Shown one piece after another: positions 16,129 to 25,364 of a stretch of 64,000 bases of DNA (position 1 is the first letter of the stretch; each line of letters starts with the position of its first letter). Under the pieces are notes generated by a model. That model saw nothing but the letters and a program-made list of their open reading frames with translations. It did not search any database and was not told the DNA's origin. The stretch covers positions 62,001 through 126,000 of the forward strand of contig NZ_FNJI01000007.1 of NCBI RefSeq assembly GCF_900104445.1. Direction: 5' to 3'. Both the position numbers and the translations under genes were made by a program. This stretch comes from Desulforhopalus singaporensis. Lineage in GTDB: Bacteria > Desulfobacterota > Desulfobulbia > Desulfobulbales > Desulfocapsaceae.

Positions 16129-18297
16129 ATGGCAAATCTTGACTTTTTGTTCAACCCGAAATCGGTCGCCCTGATCGGCGCCTCCGCCGACACCAAGAAA
16201 TATGGCGGGTGGACCGCTAAAAACATGGTCGATCACGGCTACACCGGAGATCTCTATTTCGTAACCAGGAGCAAGAACGAATATATTTTCGGGGTGAAGA
16301 CCTACCCGACCATCCTCGATATCCCGGATCCAGTGGAACTGGCCCTTGTCGCCGTCCCCATCCCCTACTGCTGCGAGACCATAGAGCAGTGCGGCAAGAA
16401 AGGGGTCAAGGCGGCCATCATCGTGACCACCGGTTTTGGTGAAGCGGGCGAGGAAGGCCAGGAAATCGAACGGCAGGTGGTAGCCATGGCCAGGAAGTAT
16501 AATGTGCGGCTGATGGGACCCAACTGCATGGGCCACTACAGTGCCGACATGAAGCTTACCACCTCCATCATCGAGCTCGAACCCGGGCCGATCAGCCTGG
16601 TTCTGCAGAGCGGCAATCTCGCCATCGACCTCAACAACGAGAGCAAGAAGCGAAACCTCGGCTACTCCAAGTGGGCTACCATCGGCAACCAGAAGGATCT
16701 GCGTTTTCATGAATTCGTCGAACATATCAGAGACGATGAGGCGACCAAAGTCCTCATGCTCTATATGGAGGGGCTGCGCATAGAGAGTGCTGAAGACGGC
16801 CGCAACTTCATGGAAAAGGCCAAGAGCACCGTCGTGAAGAAACCGGTATGCGCCTTGAAAATCGGCCATTCCCAGGCGGGAGCCAGGGCGGCCGCCAGCC
16901 ACACCGGCTCACTTGCAGCCAACGACGCGGTATTCGACGCGGCTCTTAAGCAGTGCGGGGTAATCCGCATCAGGGAGTCCCAGGATTTCCTCAACGTCGC
17001 CGAGGCGTTTGCCAACTGCCCCCTGCCCAAGGGCAACCGCATCGCCATCATGACCGACGGCGGCGGGCATGGGGTTATGGCCACCGACGCCTCGGAGCAG
17101 GCACAACTGGAAGTACCGGTCCTTTCCGATACCACCAGGGCGGAACTGGCAACTGTGCTGCCTTCCTATTGCCCGATGAAGAACCCGGTGGATCTCGCTG
17201 GTCCCGAACGTGACCTGTGGGGCTTTGATCATGTGACCAGAATGCTGCTTGAAGATCCCGATATAGACGGGTTGGTCATTGTCGGCCTGCTCGGAGGATA
17301 CGCCGATCTTTCCGAGGAATTCGCCGAGCTCGAGATGGCCGTCTCCAGATCCATGGTGGAACGGATCAAGAAAAGCGGGAAACCGGTCACCATGCACTCG
17401 ATCTACAGAAACGCCAACCCGGACTGTTTGAAAATTTTCAGGGAAAACGGCATCCCGGTCTATCAGAGCGTGGAATCCGCGGTCATGGCGATGGGCAAAC
17501 TTTATCAGTATTCGAGGATAAAGCAGCGGTTGGCAGAGGCCAAAAACGCACCGCAAATCGAGGTTCCCGAAAGTGGCGCGGCCACAGCCCGGAAAGTGAT
17601 CGAAAAGGTACGCGCCAATGACCGGACGGTGGTACTTGAGCATGAGGCGCGGGATCTGCTCGCAGCTTACGGTTTCAACCAGCCGCTCTACCGGATGGCC
17701 CCCTCTGCAGACGATGCAGTCGCCGCCTGGCGTGAAATCGGCGAACCGGTCGCCATGAAGATCGTCTCGCCACAGATCATCCACAAAAGCGATGCCGGCG
17801 GGGTCAAGCTGAACCTTGACAGCCAGGATGACATTGAGACGGCCTTTGGCGAAATCATGGCTGCGGCCCGCGCTTACGACAACGGTGCGGAACTGACCGG
17901 CGTACTGGTTATGCCCATGGCCCCCGCCGGGCTGGAGTGCATTATCGGCGGAATCTGCGACGACACTTTCGGGCCGACCGTGATGTTCGGGCTTGGCGGA
18001 ATTTTTGTCGAGGTACTCAAGGACGTCTCCTTCCGGGTAGCCCCCATCAACGGGACCGAAGCCCGGGAGATGATCGAGGAGATCAAGGGTTATCCGATCC
18101 TCGAAGGGACCAGGGGCCAGGCAGGCGGAGATATCGAGGCTCTTGCCGATACCCTGCAGCGGCTGTCGGTGCTGATGGCCACCCAGCCGGATATTGCCGA
18201 AATCGACCTGAACCCGGTTTTCGTACACGAAAAAGGTATCAGTTTTGTCGATGCCCGTATCATTCTGCATCAGCAGGCACAAGATAACGAGCTGTAA
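16129..18297 (+). CDS. NDP-forming acyl-CoA synthetase, fused, CoA-ligase (alpha) domain first
   Basis: This 722-residue protein has the usual fused order. The CoA-binding domain comes first (PKSVALIGASADTKKYGG), then the ligase domain with the phospho-histidine in AASHTGSLAAND near residue 258, then a C-terminal ATP-grasp domain (KIVSPQIIHKSDAGGVKL, MFGLGGIFVEVLKDV). It starts one base after the ferredoxin subunit stop, so it should be co-translated with the oxidoreductase and use its acyl-CoA product to make ATP. This is the known energy-conserving couple of archaeal and some bacterial amino-acid fermenters. The paralogue at 7.1-9.6 kb has the two halves swapped. Confidence 0.9.
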   Translation: MANLDFLFNPKSVALIGASADTKKYGGWTAKNMVDHGYTGDLYFVTRSKNEYIFGVKTYPTILDIPDPVELALVAVPIPYCCETIEQCGKKGVKAAIIVTTGFGEAGEEGQEIERQVVAMARKYNVRLMGPNCMGHYSADMKLTTSIIELEPGPISLVLQSGNLAIDLNNESKKRNLGYSKWATIGNQKDLRFHEFVEHIRDDEATKVLMLYMEGLRIESAEDGRNFMEKAKSTVVKKPVCALKIGHSQAGARAAASHTGSLAANDAVFDAALKQCGVIRIRESQDFLNVAEAFANCPLPKGNRIAIMTDGGGHGVMATDASEQAQLEVPVLSDTTRAELATVLPSYCPMKNPVDLAGPERDLWGFDHVTRMLLEDPDIDGLVIVGLLGGYADLSEEFAELEMAVSRSMVERIKKSGKPVTMHSIYRNANPDCLKIFRENGIPVYQSVESAVMAMGKLYQYSRIKQRLAEAKNAPQIEVPESGAATARKVIEKVRANDRTVVLEHEARDLLAAYGFNQPLYRMAPSADDAVAAWREIGEPVAMKIVSPQIIHKSDAGGVKLNLDSQDDIETAFGEIMAAARAYDNGAELTGVLVMPMAPAGLECIIGGICDDTFGPTVMFGLGGIFVEVLKDVSFRVAPINGTEAREMIEEIKGYPILEGTRGQAGGDIEALADTLQRLSVLMATQPDIAEIDLNPVFVHEKGISFVDARIILHQQAQDNEL

Positions 18298-18322
18298 CAA
18301 CCACGTGAGTTGGAGTCTAAAA

Positions 18323-19693
18323 ATGAGAGATGCAATTATTGTTGGTGGAGGTCTTGCGGGATTAACGGCCGCCTGGTACCTCAGGCACCGCGATGTTCTG
18401 GTTCTGGAATCGGAAAAACGATTTGGCGGACGGGTCCAGTCCGAACGCCGGGGGTCGTACTGGCTTAACTGGGGCGGCCACGTCTATGCCGGGAAAAATT
18501 CCGCAACCGACGATCTGTTGAAATCGGTCGGCATAAATTCAGCGCCGATGCCCGGAACTTTAAAAGGCCTTGCTTTAAATGGCAAGGTACTGCTCTCCGG
18601 CAGCGTTGACACATACCCCTTCAGGGTCCCGCTGAGCTGGTCCACACGGCTTGCACTGGTAAAACCAGGGTTGAAGATCAGAATGGCGGTCAAAAAATTC
18701 GGCAAGGCGGTTGAACGGCGCCATGGAGAGGACTACTGGTCGCAGCAGCAGAGGGTCTACAATTTCATGAACGACAAATCGTTCAGAGATTTTGTCGGAG
18801 AGCTCCCAGAAGATGCCGATGCGTTCTTCAAACCGACCGTAAGCCGATCTTCCGGGGATCCGGAACAGATCGCCGCCGGGGCGGGTGTTGGCTACTTCAA
18901 CCTGGTCTGGAGCAAGGACAACGTAGAGGGTGGACTGACCAGATATATCCAGGGCGGCGCGTCCAATATCACCGACACCATCGCGGCATCCCTTAAAGAC
19001 CGGTGCCTCAAGGAAGCGGTCGTGCAGGAAGTCGTGCAGGAAGACGACTCCGTCACCGTCAGGTACACCAAGGACGGAGTTGACCATGAAGAACGTGCAA
19101 GATATGTGGTGCTGGCCACCCAGGCTCCGATAAGTCAGAAAATCGCCAAGAACATTGATCCCGGAATGAGTGATGCCCTTGGCAAAATCAAGTATGGTCC
19201 CTACGTCAGTGCCGCGTTTTTGACCAACGAAACCGGTCCGCAGATCTGGGACAATGCGTATGCGATCGCCACGCCGAAGAGATCCTTCAACGTGGCCTTC
19301 AACATGTCGAACATGGTCAGAGCCAGCGAGGCCAAGGGCTACCGTGAAAAAGGCAGCAGTTTCATGACATTTTCACCGGCATCTTTTGCCCGTGTCTTCG
19401 AGGGCAAGGACAACGACTATGTGGTCGACACCTATCTCAAGGATCTCGACGATATTTTCCCCGGATTCAGCAAAAACGTGGTTGAAGCCAAGGTCATGAG
19501 ATGGAAGCTTGGCGTACCGTTCTGCTTCCCGGGAAGGGCCAAGCTGCAACCCAAGCTCACCAGACCGTCGGGGCGCATCTACCTGGCCGGAGATTATCTC
19601 GGAACCTTCTACACCGAGACCTCCATCCAGACCGCGACAACGGCTGCACAACATATCCTGAGTCATCTGGGTACCGCTGACCAGCAAGGGTAA
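18323..19693 (+). CDS. FAD-dependent amine oxidase / protoporphyrinogen oxidase-like oxidoreductase
   Basis: This 456-residue protein begins with an FAD-binding dinucleotide fold (DAIIVGGGLAGLTAAWYL), then an acidic end of the second strand and the GGR motif (LESEKRFGGRVQ). It ends with a second FAD contact, YLAGDYLGTFYTETSIQTA, as in flavin amine oxidases. The ATG at 18323 is chosen because the nucleotide-binding fold starts there; an upstream extension of the frame overlaps the previous gene. The likely role in this operon is oxidation of an amine or amino acid to an imine, which the RidA homologue could hydrolyse. A tetrapyrrole or carotenoid substrate cannot be excluded from sequence. Confidence 0.75.
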   Translation: MRDAIIVGGGLAGLTAAWYLRHRDVLVLESEKRFGGRVQSERRGSYWLNWGGHVYAGKNSATDDLLKSVGINSAPMPGTLKGLALNGKVLLSGSVDTYPFRVPLSWSTRLALVKPGLKIRMAVKKFGKAVERRHGEDYWSQQQRVYNFMNDKSFRDFVGELPEDADAFFKPTVSRSSGDPEQIAAGAGVGYFNLVWSKDNVEGGLTRYIQGGASNITDTIAASLKDRCLKEAVVQEVVQEDDSVTVRYTKDGVDHEERARYVVLATQAPISQKIAKNIDPGMSDALGKIKYGPYVSAAFLTNETGPQIWDNAYAIATPKRSFNVAFNMSNMVRASEAKGYREKGSSFMTFSPASFARVFEGKDNDYVVDTYLKDLDDIFPGFSKNVVEAKVMRWKLGVPFCFPGRAKLQPKLTRPSGRIYLAGDYLGTFYTETSIQTATTAAQHILSHLGTADQQG

Positions 19694-19796
19694 GATAGTG
19701 CGACAATCTGCACCGCAACGCAGATATGTAGCAAAAAGCCTTGAGGAGAAGTCACAAGGTGGGCGGATATCAACTGCCGGCTTCGGCTTCTCCTCC

Positions 19797-19819
19797 GCAC
19801 CACATCGCCGATGTGGTGC
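19797..19819 (+). promoter_or_regulatory. Stem-loop in the leader of the ABC solute-binding protein gene
   Basis: Nine-base perfect arms, GCACCACAT and ATGTGGTGC, enclose CGCCG. The hairpin lies in the 240-base gap between the FAD enzyme and the binding-protein gene and has no T run. A second pairing (GGAGAAG near 19745 with CTTCTCC near 19787) lies just before it. It may stabilise a shorter transcript for the abundant binding protein. Confidence 0.4.
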
Positions 19820-19933
19820 GATTTACACAAAATACAGAAGAGCGTAAATTGCAGGTCTTTGGCTAAAAATGCCAAAGTGCCACAGTCCTTCGGGACATTA
19901 ACCAGCAGGCCACACAAGAACCAAGGAGCCAAC

Positions 19934-21199
19934 ATGAAAAAGTTACGTTTCAAGAGTAGTCTTGTATTGCTGTTTTTCGTTTTCTTCGGATGTTTTCAGA
20001 CTGCAGGAGCTGCTGCCGAAAAGACCTTGAAAGTCGGGATTACCGCCCCCCTGACCGGTCATAGCGCACTCTGGGGCACCAACGCCAAGGCTGCGGTCAA
20101 GACGGCGTTCAACGGTATCGACAATAAAATAGGCGATTACCGGATCGAAGTTGTCTGGATCGATTCGCAATCCGATCCGGCAAAAGCGACAAACGCTTTT
20201 TCCGAAGCCGTTGAGAAAAAAGGTATCGATGTTGCTTTTTATGACGTCCACAGCTCGGTCTCCGTAGCGTTGATGGACGTTGTCAGCAAATACGAAATCC
20301 CCCTGATTTTCCCACTGGGCGCTGCTGGAACCATTAATGAGAAATGGCTTTCCGATCCCGATAAATTCCGTTTTTTCGGCGGCAAGGGGTGGCCGGAGCC
20401 GGGTAAGCTTGCCAATGGTTATGTCGAGGCTCTGGAGCATTCCATAGCAAACGGTAGCTGGACCCCGCCGACCAAGAAAGTTGCCATTTACGGCGAACAG
20501 ACCGACTGGGGTAAAAGCTTCTGCTCACAATTGAAGAAATCTTTTGAAAATGCCGGCTGGGAAATCTTCTCCGAAGACTATCTGCCCAACACCCAAACCG
20601 ACCATTATCCGCTCCTTAGCAAATACAAGAAAGGCGAGGTAAGCGTCATCGCCGGTACCATAACCGGAACATCATCGATGACTGGATTCATCAAGCAAAG
20701 CGCTGAAATCGGCCTGAAAGCCGTTATTATCGCTGACGGTCTGGGATGGTCCGGAAACTGGTACAGCATGACCGGCCAGAGCTCAAATTACGTCCTGGAC
20801 ATGATCCCGCAGCTCACTACTCCTGAGGCCAAGAAATGGGCGGAAGACATCAAGAAAGAATACGGTTTTCTGCCTAGCCCAAACGCCGGCGGTCTGGTTT
20901 ACGACTATGCCAACTTCTTCATCAAGGTCGCCAACCGTGTTCTGGAAAAGCACGGTAACCTGGACCGCGCCTCCTTCCAGGACGTACTGGTCACCGAGGT
21001 CAACACCGGCAAAATTACCTACTCTAAAAAAGACGGTGCCATCATAATGCAGGAGTACAAATATACTCCCGAATCAATGCCGGATCCGGTTGTTGCCCAG
21101 GACTATTTTTACTTCCCTGTTATTCAATACTTCAAGGGTAAAGGTCAAATAGTTTTTCCCGACCAGTGGAAAGAACAGGACATGAAATTCCGTAAGTAG
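19934..21199 (+). CDS. ABC transporter substrate-binding protein, branched-chain amino acid/amide (LivJ-like) type
   Basis: This 421-residue protein has a signal peptide with a hydrophobic core to about residue 27 and cleavage after AGAAA. The mature protein opens with KVGITAPLTGHSALWG, the hallmark of type I Leu/Ile/Val-like binding proteins. The ATG at 19934 has AAGGAG five bases upstream; the longer frame from 19811 would disrupt the signal peptide. It delivers the ligand to the LivHMGF-like permease encoded downstream. The family binds amino acids, amides, urea and aromatic acids; co-location with mttB-like and amine oxidase genes suggests a methylated amino compound, which is inference. 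Confidence 0.9.
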   Translation: MKKLRFKSSLVLLFFVFFGCFQTAGAAAEKTLKVGITAPLTGHSALWGTNAKAAVKTAFNGIDNKIGDYRIEVVWIDSQSDPAKATNAFSEAVEKKGIDVAFYDVHSSVSVALMDVVSKYEIPLIFPLGAAGTINEKWLSDPDKFRFFGGKGWPEPGKLANGYVEALEHSIANGSWTPPTKKVAIYGEQTDWGKSFCSQLKKSFENAGWEIFSEDYLPNTQTDHYPLLSKYKKGEVSVIAGTITGTSSMTGFIKQSAEIGLKAVIIADGLGWSGNWYSMTGQSSNYVLDMIPQLTTPEAKKWAEDIKKEYGFLPSPNAGGLVYDYANFFIKVANRVLEKHGNLDRASFQDVLVTEVNTGKITYSKKDGAIIMQEYKYTPESMPDPVVAQDYFYFPVIQYFKGKGQIVFPDQWKEQDMKFRK

Positions 21200-21704
21200 A
21201 TTTGAACCGACCAGGCGCCGCGTGATATATTATGGTTCAGGCAGCACCGCAAGCCCGCGGCTTTAAACTTGTTACCCTTATCTATGTGATGTAACCCGGC
21301 TGCGACATAATCCTCTTGGTGTTGCAGCCGGAAGCTCACTTGTTGTGACCAGGCCATCCTGATCGAGCCATACCGGGTCACACAGTAACGACAGATGTGC
21401 GGATTTACGGATATCTGTCGTTTTACAACTGCGTTACAGCACATGGCTCGATCGACAACTTCATTCCGGCAACCCGAACACCGTAAGAGAACGGGGGAGT
21501 CCTTCGTCGGTTTCTTGCGGTGAATACATGCCTTGGAAATATAGTCATTCCCTTATTGAGTTAAAAAAATCCGAGTTTGTTGTTTTTGATATCCGGTTCT
21601 TATCGAAAAGAACCGAACGATATGCAATACATTGATTTTTTAATGGGGTTCCAGACTCTTATTCGGTGCCCCACATTCATTTACCAGGTAAGCGGAAACA
21701 TAAG
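21200..21704 (+). promoter_or_regulatory. Structured 505-base intercistronic region with nested inverted repeats
   Basis: No gene is visible between the binding-protein and ATPase genes. A hairpin spans 21296-21331 (CCGGCTGCGACA with TGTTGCAGCCGG, one mismatch). A second, nested structure spans 21361-21453: outer arms GATCGAGCCAT/ATGGCTCGATC, middle arms GTAACG/CGTTAC, and inner arms AACGACAGAT/ATCTGTCGTT followed by TTTAC. It may attenuate or process the transcript so that the binding protein is made in excess over the permease. Confidence 0.5.
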
Positions 21705-22430
21705 ATGAATATTCTTGAAACTAAAGGTGTTACCAAACGTTTCGGCGGTCTGGTGGCCGTCAACGATGTGTCGCTGCATGTTGAAAAAGGCGAAATTCTA
21801 GGACTTATAGGCCCAAACGGTGCAGGAAAAACTACATTCCAGAACACGGTCGCCGGACTTGATCCGCCGACATCCGGCGACGTCTTCTTCCTTGGTGAGA
21901 AGGTAACCGGCTTCACCCCTCAGGTGATGTGCAATCTCGGACTGTCCAGGACATTTCAGATCCCACGTCCGTTCCCAAAACTGACAGTACTTGAAAATGT
22001 ACTGGTCTCAACCATTTTCGGCAATACCAGGAAGATCTCCGACCCAGTACGACATGCAAGAGAAAAACTTGAGTTTGTCGAATTCCCGTTGGGCCATGAG
22101 GTATTGTGCGAGACATTGAACACTGTTCAGCTGAAAAGACTCGATCTGGCAAGAGCCCTGGCCAGTTCCCCCAAGCTCTGCCTTCTTGATGAACTGGCCT
22201 CGGGCCTGTCGGAAGTGGAGCTGGAGGATATTATAGCCATCATCCGCAAAATTCGTGACAACGGCGTAACCATCCTGATGGTGGAACATATCATGCAAGT
22301 CATCATGAATCTGTGCGACAGGCTGGCGGTTATCAGTTTCGGCAACAAAATCGCTGAGGGACCGACAACTGAAGTGACCCGGGATCCCAAGGTGATCGAG
22401 GCATATCTGGGTGTGGACGATGAAGACTGA
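21705..22430 (+). CDS. livG: ABC transporter ATP-binding protein, LivG-like, atypical signature motif
   Basis: This protein is about 241 residues. Walker A (GPNGAGKTT) lies near residue 36, and the LivG block LGLSRTFQIPRPFPKLTVLENV follows. The ABC signature that would normally read LSGGQ or LSYGQ is LNTVQ (in CETLNTVQLKRLDLARAL). The residue after the Walker B DE is Leu instead of the usual Pro (CLLDELASGL). The switch histidine is present (MVEHIMQV). Some LivG relatives also depart from the consensus signature, so activity is still likely. It pairs with the LivF-like ATPase downstream. Confidence 0.88.
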   Translation: MNILETKGVTKRFGGLVAVNDVSLHVEKGEILGLIGPNGAGKTTFQNTVAGLDPPTSGDVFFLGEKVTGFTPQVMCNLGLSRTFQIPRPFPKLTVLENVLVSTIFGNTRKISDPVRHAREKLEFVEFPLGHEVLCETLNTVQLKRLDLARALASSPKLCLLDELASGLSEVELEDIIAIIRKIRDNGVTILMVEHIMQVIMNLCDRLAVISFGNKIAEGPTTEVTRDPKVIEAYLGVDDED

Positions 22431-22478
22431 TTGCTGTTTTCCAAATACTATATAACGAACCTTGACAGGGGGATTATT

Positions 22479-23186
22479 TTGCTACTCAAAGTAAAAAATC
22501 TAAACGCAGGATACGGTTTTCTCAACGTATTATGGGATGTCAGCCTCAATATTGGCAAGGGCGAGTTCGTCGCCCTCATAGGGCCGAACGGTGCCGGGAA
22601 ATCGACAGTCATGAAATCGATCTCCGGACTGCTGCCGCCCAAAAGCGGCACCATTACCTTCGACGGCCAGGTCATCAACAATCAGGACTGCGCAGTAAAC
22701 TGCCGCAGCGGTCTCAGCTATATTTCCGAAGAACTCAATCTTTTTACCGGTATGACGATACTGGAAAATCTTGAGATGGGTGCCCAGATGCTAGAGGACA
22801 AGAACAAGGCCAGGGAGAACCTCGATTTTGTCTTTGAACTTTTTCCACGGCTCGAAGAGAGGATTTCCCAGTATGCCGGAACCCTCAGCGGCGGGGAGAG
22901 GAAAATGCTCGCTATCGCCCGTGGCCTTATGTCCAATCCCACCATGGTTCTCGTTGACGAACCCTCCCTGGGACTGGCGCCGCAGGTTACAGACGAAGTT
23001 TTTAACGCCCTGCGGTTGCTGAACAGGCAGGGACTGACAATTCTTCTGGTGGAACAGAATGTTACCAAGACCCTCAAATTCTCCTCTCGGGCATACATTC
23101 TTGAAAAAGGCAAAGTGGTGCTTGAGGGACCAAGTTCGGAGCTTATAACCAACGATCATGTACGAAAGATCTATCTGGGCACCTGA
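22479..23186 (+). CDS. livF: ABC transporter ATP-binding protein, LivF-like
   Basis: This 235-residue protein starts from a TTG at 22479 that has AGGGGG six bases upstream. A longer frame from 22431 lacks a ribosome site and adds residues outside the conserved fold. Walker A GPNGAGKST, canonical signature TLSGGERKMLAIARGL, Walker B MVLVDEPSLGLAP and the switch LVEQN are all present. It forms the second half of the ATPase pair for the branched-chain-type importer. Confidence 0.9.
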   Translation: MLLKVKNLNAGYGFLNVLWDVSLNIGKGEFVALIGPNGAGKSTVMKSISGLLPPKSGTITFDGQVINNQDCAVNCRSGLSYISEELNLFTGMTILENLEMGAQMLEDKNKARENLDFVFELFPRLEERISQYAGTLSGGERKMLAIARGLMSNPTMVLVDEPSLGLAPQVTDEVFNALRLLNRQGLTILLVEQNVTKTLKFSSRAYILEKGKVVLEGPSSELITNDHVRKIYLGT

Positions 23187-23245
23187 CGTTTGGCAACATC
23201 CGGTTTTATGCGCGGTAATCTAAATTTCATGAGGACGAGCAATTA

Positions 23246-24274
23246 ATGAATAATTCGCGTTCAATTAAAGCTGTAGAATGGTTGAAGTCATCGGGCGGAA
23301 TAACGGTAACCTGTACCATTCTCGTGGCGCTGGCGGTCTCTATCCATAAAGGCCCCTATGTTCTGGTAAATACCCTGGTTACAGGCGGCATGTGGGCCTT
23401 AATGGCTATTGGTGTCTCCCTGCTCTTCGGGGTTATGAATATCTCCAACTTTGCCCATGGCGAGTATTTCATGATAGGTTCTCTGACGGCCTACTATATC
23501 ATGCACCCGCTCAAAGAGTATCTGCTGGAGACCCCGAATAGTTTTCTAGCCTTTATCACACCTGTTTTGGGAATTGCCGGGGCTACCCTTGCCGGTGTCA
23601 TCGCCGGCATTCTCACCGACAAGCTTATCTTTGCCCAGTTGCGGAAAAGAAACCGTGAGGGATGGCTGCTGAACTGTTTTTTGATCACAATCGGGCTGTC
23701 AATCATCCTGATAAACCTGCACATGCTCATTTTCGGCAACACCTTCAAGGGGGTGGTCAACTACTGGGATGTTCCTTCGCTTGCCCTAGGTGACGTTTAT
23801 GTCAGCGTCGACAGGGTTGTGGTGTTCTTCATAGCCATGCTGGCGATCCTGTTTTTCTGGTATCTGATGATGTACACCACCCTGGGAAAAAAAATCCGTG
23901 CGGTGGCCCAGGATGAAAACGGAGCAAGGATGGTAGGCATCCCTGTAAATCGAGTCTACTCAACGACCTTCGCCCTTGCATGCGGATTTGCCGCCCTGGC
24001 CGGAGGCAGTCTGCTCTTCATGTTTCCTTCATATCCAACGGTGGGAATAGCACCTCTTTATAATTCCTGGTTCATCATTATTCTGGTCGGGTTCGGCAAC
24101 GTCGCAGGTGCGGTCCCCGGCGGTTTCATGATCGCCCTCTTCCAGGTCGTTACCCGGACTTATATGGGCGAAGGGTGGGAAAATGTCATTCCCATGTTTT
24201 TAATCTCCGCAATCCTGATCTTTAAACCGTACGGAATTTTCGAGACGAAAGTCAGATCCGTCTGGGAACAATAG
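23246..24274 (+). CDS. livH: ABC transporter permease, LivH-like
   Basis: This 342-residue polytopic membrane protein has about eight segments and the LivH signatures MWALMAIGVSLLFGVMNISN and FAHGEYFMIG, then the cytoplasmic coupling block QDENGARMVGIPVNRVYSTT. GAGGACGAGC precedes the ATG. It forms the inner-membrane channel with the LivM-like protein, 23 bases downstream. Confidence 0.92.
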   Translation: MNNSRSIKAVEWLKSSGGITVTCTILVALAVSIHKGPYVLVNTLVTGGMWALMAIGVSLLFGVMNISNFAHGEYFMIGSLTAYYIMHPLKEYLLETPNSFLAFITPVLGIAGATLAGVIAGILTDKLIFAQLRKRNREGWLLNCFLITIGLSIILINLHMLIFGNTFKGVVNYWDVPSLALGDVYVSVDRVVVFFIAMLAILFFWYLMMYTTLGKKIRAVAQDENGARMVGIPVNRVYSTTFALACGFAALAGGSLLFMFPSYPTVGIAPLYNSWFIIILVGFGNVAGAVPGGFMIALFQVVTRTYMGEGWENVIPMFLISAILIFKPYGIFETKVRSVWEQ

Positions 24275-24297
24275 TAACGAATGAAAGAGGGTCACCC

Positions 24298-25320
24298 ATG
24301 ACACAATCAACAAACGAAAATCATACCGGTCTTTCCGGTCTTCTGAACAAGATATGTTTATCGCCTCTGGGATTGCTGGGGATTGTTTTTCTGTTTTTCC
24401 TTCCCCTGGTACCGCCGTTCAATCAGGACTACATGATTCGCTGGCTGATCTCCGGTGCCATTGTGGCTGCTGCGGCAATTTCCTTCGATTTCAGTGCCGG
24501 ATATCTCGGCATCGTAAATTTTGGCTACGCAGCTTTCCTTGGTCTCGGCGGCTATACATCCGCCATTTTGTCCAATACCCTTGGAATCTCTCCTTTTATA
24601 ACGATTTTCTTCGGTGCCCTGATGGCTGCAACCCTCGGTGTTCTCACGGGAATAGTGAGCCTCAGGCTGCGGGGAATGTTCGCCATCTGTTTTACCTGGT
24701 TCATCGGTATCGCACTGATGGGACTCTGCATGAAGTGGGACTGGCTCACCCGCGGCCCCCTAGGCCTGCAGTGTACACCTTTTTTTGAAAGCAACTCGAG
24801 TCTGCCCAACTACTACCTTATTCTGGCAATTATGCTTTTGACCTATCTGGCACTGGGACTGATGATAAAGTCCAACTACGGACTTGCCTTCCGGGCAATT
24901 GGCCAGAACATGGAAGCTGCCATGACATCCGGCGTACACCCGACAAAATACCGGGTAATCAACTTCACCCTGTCATGTTTCTTTGCCGGCCTTATAGGCG
25001 GGTTCTATGCCCACTACTACGGCATCCTCACCCCGGAGCTGATGCATACCCAGAAGACCGTGGAGGTGCTGGTTATTGCCTATATTGGCGGAAGATTAAG
25101 TCTCTGGGGCGGTATCGTCGCCGCCTTCCCTTTTATCTTCGCCATGGAACTGCTGCGATCCAGCCTGTCCGACCTGCCGGGAATCAATCTTATTATCTAC
25201 GGGGTCTTCCTGATCGCAATCATGGTATACTATCCGGGAGGAGTGGCTTTTTTCTTCAAGAATCTTACTTCCAGAAAAATACGCAGAAAAGAAATGCAGC
25301 AAGCAAGCATTGCCCAATAA
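24298..25320 (+). CDS. livM: ABC transporter permease, LivM-like
   Basis: This 340-residue membrane protein shows the LivM pattern: SAGYLGIVNFGYAAFLGLGG, SLRLRGMFAICFTWF, and the coupling segment AIGQNMEAAMTSGVHPTKYR. AAAGAGGG precedes the ATG. It is the last gene of the module; a strong hairpin follows 45 bases after its stop. Confidence 0.92.
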   Translation: MTQSTNENHTGLSGLLNKICLSPLGLLGIVFLFFLPLVPPFNQDYMIRWLISGAIVAAAAISFDFSAGYLGIVNFGYAAFLGLGGYTSAILSNTLGISPFITIFFGALMAATLGVLTGIVSLRLRGMFAICFTWFIGIALMGLCMKWDWLTRGPLGLQCTPFFESNSSLPNYYLILAIMLLTYLALGLMIKSNYGLAFRAIGQNMEAAMTSGVHPTKYRVINFTLSCFFAGLIGGFYAHYYGILTPELMHTQKTVEVLVIAYIGGRLSLWGGIVAAFPFIFAMELLRSSLSDLPGINLIIYGVFLIAIMVYYPGGVAFFFKNLTSRKIRRKEMQQASIAQ

Positions 25321-25364
25321 GAAGCCTTGAGTCCTGTGCTTCCTTCTTGACCAACGGCCACAGC

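Noticed and set aside
16909-18300. 463-codon minus-strand ORF
   Set aside because: A long shadow of the acyl-CoA synthetase at 16.1-18.3 kb, His/Asp/Gly rich from antisense GC-rich codons; no recognisable domain.
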